A DNA stretch of 64,000 bases from contig JAGCVS010000004.1 in the NCBI GenBank assembly GCA_017962235.1, positions 124,001 through 188,000 on the forward strand, written 5' to 3'. The position numbers and the translations under genes are program-made. Position 1 is the first letter of the stretch. Each line of letters opens with the position of its first letter. The notes under the pieces are model-generated. The model was not told where the DNA came from and searched no databases. It saw nothing but the letters and a program-made list of their open reading frames with translations. This stretch comes from Bacteroidales bacterium (GTDB lineage: Bacteria > Bacteroidota > Bacteroidia > Bacteroidales > UBA932). This document shows, piece by piece, positions 8,586 to 18,599 of the stretch.

Positions 8586-11219
8586 ATGGAGCTCGAAGCA
8601 AAGTATAATCCTACAAGTGTTGAAGACAAGTGGTACGCCTATTGGCTGGACCATAAGTTTTTCCATTCTGAACCCGACGGCCGCGAGCCGTTTACCATAG
8701 TTATCCCGCCGCCCAATGTGACCGGAATCCTGCACATGGGCCACGTGCTCAACAACACCATAAACGATGTGCTGGTGCGCAAGGCTCGCATGGACGGCAA
8801 GAACGCCTGCTGGGTGCCCGGCACGGACCACGCATCCATCGCCACCGAGAACAAGGTTGTGGCCAAGCTTCGCGACATGGGCATCAGCAAGGAGACCCTT
8901 ACCCGCGAGGAGTTCCTCAAATATGCCTGGGAGTGGAAAGAAGAGCACGGCGGCATAATCCTCAAACAGCTGCGCAAGCTTGGCGCAAGCTGCGACTGGG
9001 ACCGCACCAAGTTCACAATGGATCCAGAGCTCAGCGAGGCAGTGATTAACACCTTCTGCTACTTCTACGAGAAGGGATACATATACCGCGGCGCCCGAAT
9101 GGTCAACTGGGACCCAGTTGGCCTGACAGCCGTAAGTGATGAGGAGGTGATCCACCGCGACACCCAGAGCAAGTTCTACCATCTGAGATATTTTGTAAGC
9201 GACGGCCACGGCAATCCCACCGACAAGTTCCTGGTGATTGCCACTACACGTCCTGAGACCATTATGGCTGATGCCGCAATCTGCGTTAATCCCGCCGACG
9301 TGCGCCACAGATGGCTGCACGACAAGAAGGTGCTGATTCCCCTTATCAACAAGGAGATTCCCGTGATTGAGGATGATTATGTTGAGATGGATTTTGGTAC
9401 CGGCTGCCTCAAGGTGACCCCTGCCCATGATGTGAACGACTATGAAATCGGCCTCCGTCACAATCTTGAGGTACTGGATATCATAGACGACCACGGTCGC
9501 CTGAACGAGAAGGCCCAGATACTTGTTGGCGAAGACCGCTTTGACGCCCGCCGCAAGATAGAGAAGATGCTGGAAGAGGCCGGCAATCTGGTCAAGACAG
9601 AGGATTATACATCTCCGATTGGCTACTCAGAGCGCACCAACGCCGTGATTGAGCCCCGCCTTTCCACACAGTGGTTCCTCAAGATGGATGCCCTGGCTAA
9701 GGATGCCCTTGAAAGCGTTGAGAGCGGCAAGGTTAAACTGATTCCGGACAAGTACCGCAATACATATCGTCACTGGATGGAGAATGTGCGCGACTGGTGC
9801 ATCTCCCGCCAGCTTTGGTGGGGACAGCGCATACCCGCTTATTATTTGCCTGACGGCAGCTTTGTGGTTGCTCCGAATGCAGAGGAGGCACTCCGCAAGG
9901 CACAGGCTAAGGATGCTTCAGTGACCGCTGCGGACCTGAAGCAGGATTCCGATGTGCTGGACACCTGGTTCAGCAGCTGGCTGTGGCCCATCAGCGTGTT
10001 TGACACCCGCCGCCCCGGCCATCCTGCAGTAAAGCCCAATGCTGATCTGGCATACTATTATCCCACCAACGACCTAGTTACGGGTCCCGATATCCTCTTC
10101 TTCTGGGTTGCCAGAATGATTATGGCGGGCAACGAGTTTATGGGTGACATACCGTTCCGCAACGTATTCCTCACAGGTATCGTGCGCGACAAGCTGGGAC
10201 GCAAGATGTCCAAGCAGCTTGGCAACTCGCCCAACCCCCTGGATCTGATTGCAAAATACGGTGCAGATGCAGTACGTCTGGGCATGATGCTTTGCACCAG
10301 CGCCGGCAACGACATCCTGTTTGACGAGAGTCAGATAGAGCAGGGGCGCAACTTCTGCAATAAGGTTTGGAACGCATACCGCCTCACGGAGATGTGGACC
10401 GTTGAGGATAAACCCGCTCCTGAGGTCAACAAGATTGCGGTGTCGTGGTTCCGCTCCAAGCTTAGCGAGGCGATTGCCACTGTAGAAGACCACTACGGCA
10501 AATACCGCATCAGCGACGCCATAATGACCACATACAAGCTATTCTGGGACGATTTCTGCGCCTGGTATCTGGAGCTTGTGAAGCCCGCCTTCGGTGAAGC
10601 TATTGACCGTGAGACTTACAATGCCACCGTCGGTTTCTTTGAGGACCTGCTCAAGATGCTGCACCCGTTCACCCCGTTCATTACGGAGGAACTCTGGCAG
10701 CACATTGCAGAGCGCAAGGAAGGCGAGACCATAATGTTTGCCGCAACACCCAAGGCGGCCGGTTTTGACAGGCAGGTGATTGCAGATTTCAACATCGCCT
10801 CCGGCGCTGTGGTTGAAATCCGCGCACTGCGTCAGAAGAAGAACATATCGCCCAAGGAGGCGCTCTCACTCAGGTTCAAGGGAGCCTTTCCGGCAGCGAT
10901 GGCGCCGGTAGTCGTCAAGATGGCAAATATCTCTGATATCTCTGCTGCAGATGAAAGCACCTCGGGTGAATCGTTCATGGTTGGCACAGTACAGTTCTTC
11001 GTGCCGCTGGAGGGGATGATAGATGTGGAGGCGGAGCGCGAAAAGATTCTGGCAGAAATCACCCGCTACGAGGGCTTCCTCAAAGGTGTCAATGCCAAGC
11101 TTGGCAACGAGCGGTTTGTAGCAAACGCCCCCGCTGCAGTGGTGGAGAACGAACGCAAAAAACAATCCGACGCCATAGCCAAGCTGGCTGCCCTCAAAGA
11201 GCGTCTGGCAAAACTTTAA
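8586..11219 (+). CDS. valS: Valyl-tRNA synthetase
   Basis: Class I aminoacyl-tRNA synthetase charging tRNA-Val, 877 residues. The PPPNVTGILHMGH motif (HIGH type) is near residue 41, and the KMSKQLGNSP motif binds ATP in the second half of the Rossmann core. Between them lies the CP1 editing domain, with TTRPETIMAD, that clears mis-charged Thr. The C-terminal part holds the anticodon-binding helices and a terminal coiled coil (from about residue 810) that contacts tRNA. Length and motif order are normal. It is the second gene after maf and is followed 30 bases later by tatA. Confidence 0.97.
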   Translation: MELEAKYNPTSVEDKWYAYWLDHKFFHSEPDGREPFTIVIPPPNVTGILHMGHVLNNTINDVLVRKARMDGKNACWVPGTDHASIATENKVVAKLRDMGISKETLTREEFLKYAWEWKEEHGGIILKQLRKLGASCDWDRTKFTMDPELSEAVINTFCYFYEKGYIYRGARMVNWDPVGLTAVSDEEVIHRDTQSKFYHLRYFVSDGHGNPTDKFLVIATTRPETIMADAAICVNPADVRHRWLHDKKVLIPLINKEIPVIEDDYVEMDFGTGCLKVTPAHDVNDYEIGLRHNLEVLDIIDDHGRLNEKAQILVGEDRFDARRKIEKMLEEAGNLVKTEDYTSPIGYSERTNAVIEPRLSTQWFLKMDALAKDALESVESGKVKLIPDKYRNTYRHWMENVRDWCISRQLWWGQRIPAYYLPDGSFVVAPNAEEALRKAQAKDASVTAADLKQDSDVLDTWFSSWLWPISVFDTRRPGHPAVKPNADLAYYYPTNDLVTGPDILFFWVARMIMAGNEFMGDIPFRNVFLTGIVRDKLGRKMSKQLGNSPNPLDLIAKYGADAVRLGMMLCTSAGNDILFDESQIEQGRNFCNKVWNAYRLTEMWTVEDKPAPEVNKIAVSWFRSKLSEAIATVEDHYGKYRISDAIMTTYKLFWDDFCAWYLELVKPAFGEAIDRETYNATVGFFEDLLKMLHPFTPFITEELWQHIAERKEGETIMFAATPKAAGFDRQVIADFNIASGAVVEIRALRQKKNISPKEALSLRFKGAFPAAMAPVVVKMANISDISAADESTSGESFMVGTVQFFVPLEGMIDVEAEREKILAEITRYEGFLKGVNAKLGNERFVANAPAAVVENERKKQSDAIAKLAALKERLAKL

Positions 11220-11249
11220 AAGATTATTAATCAATAAAACTGCAATAAT

Positions 11250-11480
11250 ATGACTGCATTATCAATGTTGATCCTTCCCCTGGGCGTAGTAGGCCCCTGG
11301 CAGTGGGTTATCATCGCACTGGTTGTCCTCCTTCTGTTTGGCGGCAAGAAGATTCCCGAGCTCATGCGCGGACTTGGCAAAGGTGTCAAGGAGTTCAAGA
11401 CCGGCATGAAAGAGGCCGAGAAAGAGATTAACGACATCAAGAGCGACATAGAGAAGGAAGAGCCCAAGAAGGCGGAGTAA
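11250..11480 (+). CDS. tatA: Sec-independent translocase protein TatA
   Basis: A 76-residue subunit of the twin-arginine translocase, which exports folded proteins. One N-terminal membrane helix (about residues 14-30) is followed by the diagnostic LFGGKKIPELMRGLG hinge and amphipathic helix, then a charged Lys/Glu-rich tail. The next gene, 6 bases downstream, is tatC. No TatB is seen nearby, in line with minimal TatA-TatC systems. Confidence 0.95.
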   Translation: MTALSMLILPLGVVGPWQWVIIALVVLLLFGGKKIPELMRGLGKGVKEFKTGMKEAEKEINDIKSDIEKEEPKKAE

Positions 11481-11486
11481 CATCCC

Positions 11487-12308
11487 ATGGCAGAGGAAGA
11501 AGAGAAGCTGGACGAATCTAAGGACATGAGCTTCTGGGACCACCTGGAAGACTTGCGCCATGCCCTGTTCCGGGTAGTGATTGCACTGCTCGCGGCCTTT
11601 GTTGTGCTGTTCTTCTTCAAGGAGTTCCTGTTTGACAAGCTGATACTGGCACCCACCAGGTCCGATTTCTTCTTTTACAAGTGGTTCGGCATGTCCACGG
11701 GGCTGCAGCTGGTTAACATAGAACTCTCCACACAGTTCATGGTGCATATGAGGGTTACATTCATGTGCGCCTTCATAGTGTGCTGCCCGTACGTACTCTT
11801 TGAAATCTGGAAGTTCATTGCTCCGGCGCTCTACAGGCATGAGAAGAAGGCCACCCGCAGGGCGTTTCTCTTTGCTTCCTTCCTGTTCTATCTGGGAATC
11901 GCCGTTGGATACAGCATTATCCTGCCGTTGATGATAAACTTCTTTGACGGGTACAAGGTGAGCCAGGAGGTTGTGAACACCATCTCACTGAACTCCTACA
12001 TCTCAACCGTCAATTCCACCGTAATTATCTTCGGCATAGTGTTCGAAGTGCCCACCGTGGTGGCGATACTCTCTTCGATCGGCTTGCTTACCCGCGAGTC
12101 ACTTGTTGGCGGGTGGAAGTACGCAGTGGTTGCGATAGCGGTGCTGGCGGCCATAATTACCCCTGCCGACCCGTTCTCAATGCTGATTGCAGCCATCCCG
12201 CTGGCGTTGCTTTACGGCCTCAGCATACTTGTCTGCAAGCCGGCTGAGCCGGAATTTGAAGAGGCGGGGGTTGTGGAAGAGACATCTTCCGCAGGAGGCA
12301 GGAAATGA
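11487..12308 (+). CDS. tatC: Sec-independent translocase protein TatC
   Basis: A 273-residue polytopic membrane receptor for twin-arginine signal peptides. The conserved N-terminal FWDHLEDLRHALFR segment (usually written SHLxELRxR) precedes six predicted membrane spans, and a conserved Pro-rich YVLFEIWKFIAPALY loop lies between spans. The start gives a charged cytoplasmic N-terminus. It lies directly downstream of tatA, and its stop overlaps the ABC-F start by 4 bases (ATGA), so the genes are translationally coupled. Confidence 0.95.
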   Translation: MAEEEEKLDESKDMSFWDHLEDLRHALFRVVIALLAAFVVLFFFKEFLFDKLILAPTRSDFFFYKWFGMSTGLQLVNIELSTQFMVHMRVTFMCAFIVCCPYVLFEIWKFIAPALYRHEKKATRRAFLFASFLFYLGIAVGYSIILPLMINFFDGYKVSQEVVNTISLNSYISTVNSTVIIFGIVFEVPTVVAILSSIGLLTRESLVGGWKYAVVAIAVLAAIITPADPFSMLIAAIPLALLYGLSILVCKPAEPEFEEAGVVEETSSAGGRK

Positions 12309-14263
12309 TTTCCCTTACAGATCTTACAGTATCGTTTGGCGGCACCACGCTGCTGAACGATATTTCTTTACATATTAGCGAGAAGGACCGCATAGGCCTC
12401 ACCGGACGCAACGGCGCCGGTAAATCAACGCTTTTGAAGCTGATAGTGGGGGAGCAGCACCCCACATCGGGCAGCGTTATGGTGCCGCAGAATCTCACAA
12501 TAGGTTATCTGCCGCAGCAGATGCAGCATCACAAGGGGCGCACCGTGATGGAGGAGACCATGACGGTGTTTGAGGACTTCTTTGCCCTGCACCGCCGTGT
12601 GGACGAGATATCGGCTGAGCTGGCCGCGCGCGACGATTACGACTCCAAGGAGTATTCGCGATTGATAGTGGAACTGAACACCATCAACGACCGTCTGGCG
12701 ATGGCCGGCAGCGAATCACCCGAGGTGGCGGCGGTGAAGACATTGCACGGCCTCGGCTTCAAAGATAACGAACTGGGACGCAACACAGAGACCTTCAGCC
12801 AGGGTTGGAACATGCGCATAGAGCTGGCCAAGATACTGCTGCGCAAACCGGATGTGCTGCTGCTGGACGAGCCCACCAACCATCTTGACATAGAGTCGAT
12901 TCAGTGGCTGGAGGATTATCTGCAGACCTTTGGCGGATCCATGGTGCTGATTTCCCACGACCGCCGATTCCTGGACAATACCACCAACCGTACGGTGGAG
13001 ATAATGCTTGGCCGCATTCACGATTACAAAGTGCCGTACAGCAAATATCTGGTGCTGCGCGCAGAGCGCATAGAGCAGCAGAAGGCAGCATACGAGAACC
13101 AGCAGCGCACCATAGAGAAGACGGAAGAGTTCATTGAGCGTTTCCGCTACAAACCGACCAAGAGCAACCAGGTACAGAGCCGCATCAAGCAGTTGGAGCG
13201 CATGGAACGCATCGAGCTGGAGGTGGAGGACAAGAGCGCGCTCAGCGTCAAGTTCCCTCCCGCACCCCGCAGCGGCGACGTTGCTTTCAAGGTGACAGAC
13301 GCCAGCATCAGCTATCCCGATGCCCCTCAGAAGAGAATCCTCTCCGGCGCCAACATAGAGATAAAGCGCGGTGAGAAAGTAGCATTTGTTGGACGTAACG
13401 GCGAAGGCAAGACAACCATGATGAAGACTCTGATGGGTACGCTGACTCCCGTCAAGGGTTCCGCCACGGTTGGATATAACGTTAAGATTGGATACTACGC
13501 GCAGAACCAGGAGGATGTCCTGAACCGCGAAGATACCGTATATGAAACGCTGGACAAGATTGCCGTGGGCGATATCCGCATGAAACTGCGCGATATCCTG
13601 GGCGCCTTCCTATTCCGCGGCGAGGATATAGACAAGAAGGTGGCAGTGCTCTCCGGCGGCGAAAGGGCGCGCCTTTCCATGGCCCGTCTGATGCTGGAGC
13701 CCTACAACCTGCTGGCGCTTGACGAGCCCACCAACCATATGGATATCCGCAGCAAGGATGTCCTCAAGCAGGCCCTTGTCAAATACGACGGCACTCTGAT
13801 TGTGGTGAGCCACGACCGTGACTTTTTGACCGGCCTGGTAGATAAGATATACGAGTATGGCGACGGCAAGGTGCGCGAGCATCTGGGTGGAGTGGACGAT
13901 TTCCTGCGCCGCAAGAAGATAGAAGGATTCGAGGCGCTGGAGCGCAAAAGCCCTCAGCCGGCCGCGTCTCAGGCACAGCCCGCAGCCGCTTCACAGCAGG
14001 CAGTCAAGGAGAAACCCGCCGCACAGTCGCAGCAGGATCGTGAGGCCCGCCGCGAGATGGCCCGCCTCAAGAACCGCTTCTCCAACCTTGAGAAGGCCAT
14101 AGCCGATATTGAGGGCAAGATGGCGGAGATAGAAAAGGTGCTCTCTGCCCCCGGCGAAAAAGACGACATTATGGAACTTACGCGCACCTACCTTGAACAC
14201 AAGCGCGAACTTGATATTAAGATGGACGAATGGGCCACTCTGGCCGAAAAGATAGAACAGTAA
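12305..14263 (+). CDS. ABC-F family ribosome-associated ATPase
   Basis: A 652-residue soluble protein with two ATP-binding cassettes and no membrane segment, as in ABC-F translation factors (EttA, Uup, YbiT group). NBD1 has Walker A GRNGAGKST and Walker B LLLDEPTNHLD; NBD2 has GRNGEGKTT, LSGGERARLS and ALDEPTNHMD. A charged linker (P-site tRNA interaction motif) joins them around residues 240-320. A C-terminal Gln/Ala-rich stretch and coiled coil follow from about residue 545. The NBD1 signature reads FSQGW, where the close family has FSGGW, so the second Gly is a Gln. It starts within the tatC stop and ends sharing one base with the rlmB start. Confidence 0.93.
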   Translation: MISLTDLTVSFGGTTLLNDISLHISEKDRIGLTGRNGAGKSTLLKLIVGEQHPTSGSVMVPQNLTIGYLPQQMQHHKGRTVMEETMTVFEDFFALHRRVDEISAELAARDDYDSKEYSRLIVELNTINDRLAMAGSESPEVAAVKTLHGLGFKDNELGRNTETFSQGWNMRIELAKILLRKPDVLLLDEPTNHLDIESIQWLEDYLQTFGGSMVLISHDRRFLDNTTNRTVEIMLGRIHDYKVPYSKYLVLRAERIEQQKAAYENQQRTIEKTEEFIERFRYKPTKSNQVQSRIKQLERMERIELEVEDKSALSVKFPPAPRSGDVAFKVTDASISYPDAPQKRILSGANIEIKRGEKVAFVGRNGEGKTTMMKTLMGTLTPVKGSATVGYNVKIGYYAQNQEDVLNREDTVYETLDKIAVGDIRMKLRDILGAFLFRGEDIDKKVAVLSGGERARLSMARLMLEPYNLLALDEPTNHMDIRSKDVLKQALVKYDGTLIVVSHDRDFLTGLVDKIYEYGDGKVREHLGGVDDFLRRKKIEGFEALERKSPQPAASQAQPAAASQQAVKEKPAAQSQQDREARREMARLKNRFSNLEKAIADIEGKMAEIEKVLSAPGEKDDIMELTRTYLEHKRELDIKMDEWATLAEKIEQ

Positions 14264-14997
14264 TGAGCAACTATTTGTATGGAATCCACCCCGTGACCGA
14301 GGCAATCACCTCAGGTCGCAAGATAGAGAAGGTACTCCTTAAACAGGGATTTGAAGGGCCTCAGGCCAGGGCTTTGATGACTCTTCTCAAAGAGCATGAC
14401 ATTCCCTATAGCTGGGTCCCGCTGCAGAAACTCTCTTCTATAGCAAAAGGCGCCCATCAAGGGGTAGTAGCATATATTTCCGAGGTGGAATATGTCCCCT
14501 TTGAAGAGATGGTGGAGACTGCTCTTAGTCACAAGTCTGCGCCGCTGTTCGTGCTGCTGGACGGTGTGAGCGACGTCCGCAATCTGGGCGCCATAGCCCG
14601 TACTGCAGAGTGCGCCGGATTCGACGGTATAATCCTCCCAGCAAAGGGAGGTGCACCGCTTAACGCCGATGCCGTAAAGACCAGCGCCGGGGCACTGATG
14701 AGGGTGCCGGTGGCAAAGGTGCAGAATCTTCGCATACCGATATTCTATCTGCTGGAATCGGGTTTCCAGGTGGTGGCAGCCACCGAGAAGGGTGCGGATG
14801 ATATATATGAAATCAATCTGAAGAAACCCACCGCCATTGTGATGGGGAGCGAAGGGAAGGGTATTTCACCCTCCGTGCTCGATTTGTGCGACATACAGGC
14901 GCGCATACCCATGGCAGGGGAGATTGGCTCCCTGAACGTCTCCGTAGCGGCGGCTGTGTTTATGTACGAGGCGCTGAGGCAGCGCCAGGGCCGTTAG
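14263..14997 (+). CDS. rlmB: TrmH/SpoU family 23S rRNA 2'-O-methyltransferase, RlmB type
   Basis: A 244-residue SPOUT methyltransferase, likely for the 2'-O position of a 23S rRNA guanosine. An N-terminal substrate-binding domain begins YGIHPVTEAI. The SPOUT knot carries VRNLGAIARTAECAG (motif 1), VMGSEGKGIS (motif 2) and SLNVSVAAAVFMYEA (motif 3). The ATG at 14263 sits in TAATG with the ABC-F stop; an upstream in-frame codon at 14230 would lie inside the ABC-F gene and was rejected. It converges on the DUF2807 gene with a 4-base overlap. Confidence 0.92.
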   Translation: MSNYLYGIHPVTEAITSGRKIEKVLLKQGFEGPQARALMTLLKEHDIPYSWVPLQKLSSIAKGAHQGVVAYISEVEYVPFEEMVETALSHKSAPLFVLLDGVSDVRNLGAIARTAECAGFDGIILPAKGGAPLNADAVKTSAGALMRVPVAKVQNLRIPIFYLLESGFQVVAATEKGADDIYEINLKKPTAIVMGSEGKGISPSVLDLCDIQARIPMAGEIGSLNVSVAAAVFMYEALRQRQGR

Positions 14998-15827
14998 TCA
15001 ATCCTCTTGAGACTGGAGGCGCGGTTTATTGTGGGGATTACCCTGATCATGTTGTTCCTGGTGCGGTAGCGGCAGGTGCTTGCGCCCGACAGTTCTACGT
15101 CAAGAACTTCGTTTACCTCTATGGTAGCCTTGGAGGCACCGGAGCATACAATCTTTGCCTCGTCTACGGCAAGGGAAGAACCGTCCAGACGGGAAGAGCC
15201 GTGACAATCAGCATCAATGCTCTCAGCCTCACCTATGATGGTGGCCTTGGAAGCACCGTTGGCGGTGAGGGTTATATCGTTGCAGTTGCCGCTCACGGTG
15301 GCTGCGGAAGCTCCTTCAAGCAGCAGTTCCACTGAACCAAAGTCGCCGATTACTCCGCAGTTTGATGCGCCGGAAATCTCTGCCTTTAGTTCTGGACCCT
15401 CGATGTGCAGGCGTTCTGCCTTGGAAGCTCCCTTGAGGTTCAGGGTGAACCGCTCCATGGGATTTTCCCATTTGGCATCGCTGCGTACTGATGCTGCACC
15501 GGTGAGGTAGAGACGGTTGAGGGTAGGGGTGCAAATGGTGACCTCCATGGTCTTCTTGGCCAGATTACGGAGTTTCTTGGGAACATCCTTGAGACGGACG
15601 TAGAGCACTGTGCCGATTACCTTGACATCCAAGAATACCTCGTAATCTGTATCTATGGTTACGGTGGCGGTGTATGCTTCGCCTTGGATAATGGTGGCCT
15701 TGAAGGAGTTGCCCACCTGGATTCCGCTGAATTCGCCAAGATTGCTGAAACTCTTTGTGATGGTTCCTGCGTTGGCAGAGCAGACAGCCATGAGTGCTGC
15801 TGCGAAGATTGTCAATATCTTTTTCAT
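14994..15827 (-). CDS. Secreted DUF2807 (head GIN domain) protein
   Basis: A 277-residue exported protein with a signal peptide ending near residue 20 (AVCSANAG). The body is a beta-rich putative auto-transporter-adhesin-like domain (DUF2807) with a repeated G-A-S pattern every 15-20 residues (TGAASV, KGASKA, SGASNC, EGASAA, NGASKA, SGASKA, SGASTC), expected for a beta-helix or beta-solenoid. Function is unknown; a cell-surface or periplasmic role is inferred. It lies 15 bases downstream of the asparaginase gene on the same strand and may share its transcript. Confidence 0.85.
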   Translation of the reverse strand: MKKILTIFAAALMAVCSANAGTITKSFSNLGEFSGIQVGNSFKATIIQGEAYTATVTIDTDYEVFLDVKVIGTVLYVRLKDVPKKLRNLAKKTMEVTICTPTLNRLYLTGAASVRSDAKWENPMERFTLNLKGASKAERLHIEGPELKAEISGASNCGVIGDFGSVELLLEGASAATVSGNCNDITLTANGASKATIIGEAESIDADCHGSSRLDGSSLAVDEAKIVCSGASKATIEVNEVLDVELSGASTCRYRTRNNMIRVIPTINRASSLKRID

Positions 15828-15842
15828 TGTAATAAGATTAAT

Positions 15843-16868
<1,026 letters not shown>

Positions 16869-16886
16869 ACCGCGAAATTAGTATTT

Positions 16887-16917
16887 TTTGCTATTTCAAA
16901 AAAATGTTATAGCTTTG
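16887..16917 (+). promoter_or_regulatory. Promoter of tRNA-Glu (and probably gltX)
   Basis: TTTG at 16887-16890, a 19-base spacer and TAGCTTTG at 16910-16917 match the Bacteroidota consensus with no mismatch. The mature tRNA 5' end lies 21 bases further on. It is one of the two best promoters seen in the window. Confidence 0.75.
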
Positions 16918-16938
16918 CAATCCCAAAAGGAACTATCC

Positions 16939-17013
16939 GGTCGATTCGTCTAACGGTTAGGACAAGAGATTCTCAATCTCTAAATAGGAGTTCGATTCTC
17001 CTATCGACTACCA
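16939..17013 (+). tRNA. tRNA-Glu (anticodon CTC), CCA encoded
   Basis: A full cloverleaf can be drawn. The acceptor stem GGTCGAT pairs with ATCGACT (positions 1 and 72 form a G-U pair). The D stem is GTCT/GGAC, the anticodon stem AGAGA/TCTCT with loop TTCTCAA, giving anticodon CTC. The T stem is AGGAG/CTCCT with loop TTCGATT. The discriminator A and an encoded CCA (17011-17013) follow. It reads GAG codons. A terminator hairpin and then gltX, whose product charges this tRNA, follow directly. Confidence 0.95.
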
Positions 17014-17020
17014 AAACCCA

Positions 17021-17049
17021 AGCTGCCCAATCGTTGGGTGGCTTTTTTT
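17021..17049 (+). terminator. Intrinsic terminator or attenuator between tRNA-Glu and gltX
   Basis: A 10-pair stem (AGCTGCCCAA against TTGGGTGGCT, two G-U pairs) with a 3-base loop is followed by seven T residues. Only 12 bases separate the T-run from the gltX start, so it either ends the tRNA transcript or must be read through to make gltX mRNA. Confidence 0.75.
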
Positions 17050-17061
17050 GTTGAAGCAAAT

Positions 17062-18588
17062 ATGAGAAAAGTCCGTGTACGTTTTGCACCCAGCCCCACC
17101 GGAGCACTTCATATCGGTGGCGTGCGCACCGCCCTTTACAACTATCTGTTTGCCCGCAACCATGGCGGCGATTTTATCCTCCGTATAGAGGATACAGACA
17201 GCCAGCGCTTTGTGCCAGGCGCAGAAGAGTATATAATTGAGGCGCTTGAATGGTGCGGCATAAAGGTAGACGAAGGTGTCGGAGTGGGCGGCCCCCATGC
17301 CCCTTATCGCCAGAGCGAGCGGCGCGACATCTATCTCAAATATGCCCTTCAGCTGGTGGAGAGCGGCAACGCCTATTATGCATTCGACAGCGCTGAGGAA
17401 CTTTCCAAGCTGCGCGCGGAGTGCGAGGCAAAGGGCGAGACCTTCTCATACGATGCCAAGAGCCGCGGGAGTCTGTGCAACTCGCTTTCACTGCCCACAG
17501 AGGAGGTGAAGCGCCGCATAGACGCCGGCGACCAGTGGGTCATCCGCTTCAAGATGCCGGAGAACGAGAATGTTGAGATGGACGACATTATTCGCGGCCA
17601 CATCACCATAAACACCTCCACTCTGGACGACAAGGTGCTTTACAAGAGCACCGATGCGCTGCCCACATACCATTTGGCAAACATTGTGGACGACCACCTG
17701 ATGGAGATATCCCACGTGATCCGAGGGGAGGAGTGGCTGCCCAGCCTGCCGCTTCACTTCCTGCTTTACAGGGCCTTCGGATGGACCGATACGCAGCCGC
17801 TGTTCGCACACCTGCCGCTTCTGCTCAAACCTCAGGGTCAGGGCAAGCTTAGCAAACGCGACGGCGACAAGTTCGGTTTCCCGGTGTTCCCGCTGGAGTG
17901 GCATGCTCCCGACGGAGAAGTCTCCATGGGCTACCGCGAGAGCGGCTATCTTCCCCAGGCTTTTGTTAACATGCTGGCACTGCTGGGATGGAACCCCGGT
18001 ACTGAGCAGGAAATCTTCAGTATGGAGGAGCTCTGCGAACAGTTCTCGCTGGACAAGGTGAGCAAGAGTGGGGCCCGCTTCAACGCAGAGAAGGCAAAGT
18101 GGTTCAACGCCCAGTATATGCGCGCCGCCAGCGACGAGTTCCTGGCAGGCCTGCTGGTGCCCCAGCTTGCAGCTGTGGGTATAGAGACCACCCCTGAACG
18201 TGCTGCAGACGCCGTTGCTATAATCAAAGAGAGGGCAACTTTTCCCAAGGATTTACTGGACCTCACTCTTTATATGTTCCGCGCTCCCGAGTGCTTTGAC
18301 GAAAAGAGCGTGAACAAGTTCTGGAAGGCGGAGAATGTGGAATACATGCGCGACCTGCGGGGCATTATCGCTGACTTGGAAGTATTCGAGAAAGAGAGTG
18401 CAGAGCACATCGTGCGCGAATGGATAGAGGCGGGGCAGCTCCCCATGGGCAAGATAATGAACTGCCTGCGCATCGCCATCATGGGCATAGGGCAGGGCCC
18501 CGACATCTTCTCTATCTGTGAGTTCATAGGCCGTGACGAGACACTGCGGCGCATAGACCATGCGCTGGAGTCACTGCCGGTTGCTTAA
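17062..18588 (+). CDS. gltX: Glutamyl-tRNA synthetase
   Basis: Class I synthetase of 508 residues charging tRNA-Glu. The N-terminal RFAPSPTGALHIGG segment contains the HIGH-type motif, and GKLSKRDGDK is the KMSKS-type motif. The anticodon-binding helical region fills the C-terminal third. The ATG at 17062 was chosen because the conserved VRVRFAPSPTG starts right after it; the upstream GTG at 17038 lies within the terminator stem. It sits immediately downstream of a tRNA-Glu gene and a terminator with no separate promoter visible between them, suggesting coupled expression of enzyme and substrate tRNA. Confidence 0.96.
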   Translation: MRKVRVRFAPSPTGALHIGGVRTALYNYLFARNHGGDFILRIEDTDSQRFVPGAEEYIIEALEWCGIKVDEGVGVGGPHAPYRQSERRDIYLKYALQLVESGNAYYAFDSAEELSKLRAECEAKGETFSYDAKSRGSLCNSLSLPTEEVKRRIDAGDQWVIRFKMPENENVEMDDIIRGHITINTSTLDDKVLYKSTDALPTYHLANIVDDHLMEISHVIRGEEWLPSLPLHFLLYRAFGWTDTQPLFAHLPLLLKPQGQGKLSKRDGDKFGFPVFPLEWHAPDGEVSMGYRESGYLPQAFVNMLALLGWNPGTEQEIFSMEELCEQFSLDKVSKSGARFNAEKAKWFNAQYMRAASDEFLAGLLVPQLAAVGIETTPERAADAVAIIKERATFPKDLLDLTLYMFRAPECFDEKSVNKFWKAENVEYMRDLRGIIADLEVFEKESAEHIVREWIEAGQLPMGKIMNCLRIAIMGIGQGPDIFSICEFIGRDETLRRIDHALESLPVA

Positions 18589-18599
18589 TGCCGCCGGGG

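Noticed and set aside
15000-15820. Repeat array or CRISPR-like periodicity in the DUF2807 gene
   Set aside because: The recurring signal is at the protein level (Gly-Ala-Ser turns of a beta-solenoid). The DNA has no identical repeats with unique spacers.
17038-17061. GTG start of gltX inside the terminator
   Set aside because: It would add eight residues that are not part of the family, and the codon lies in the hairpin stem. The ATG at 17062 leads straight into the conserved RFAPSPTG segment.
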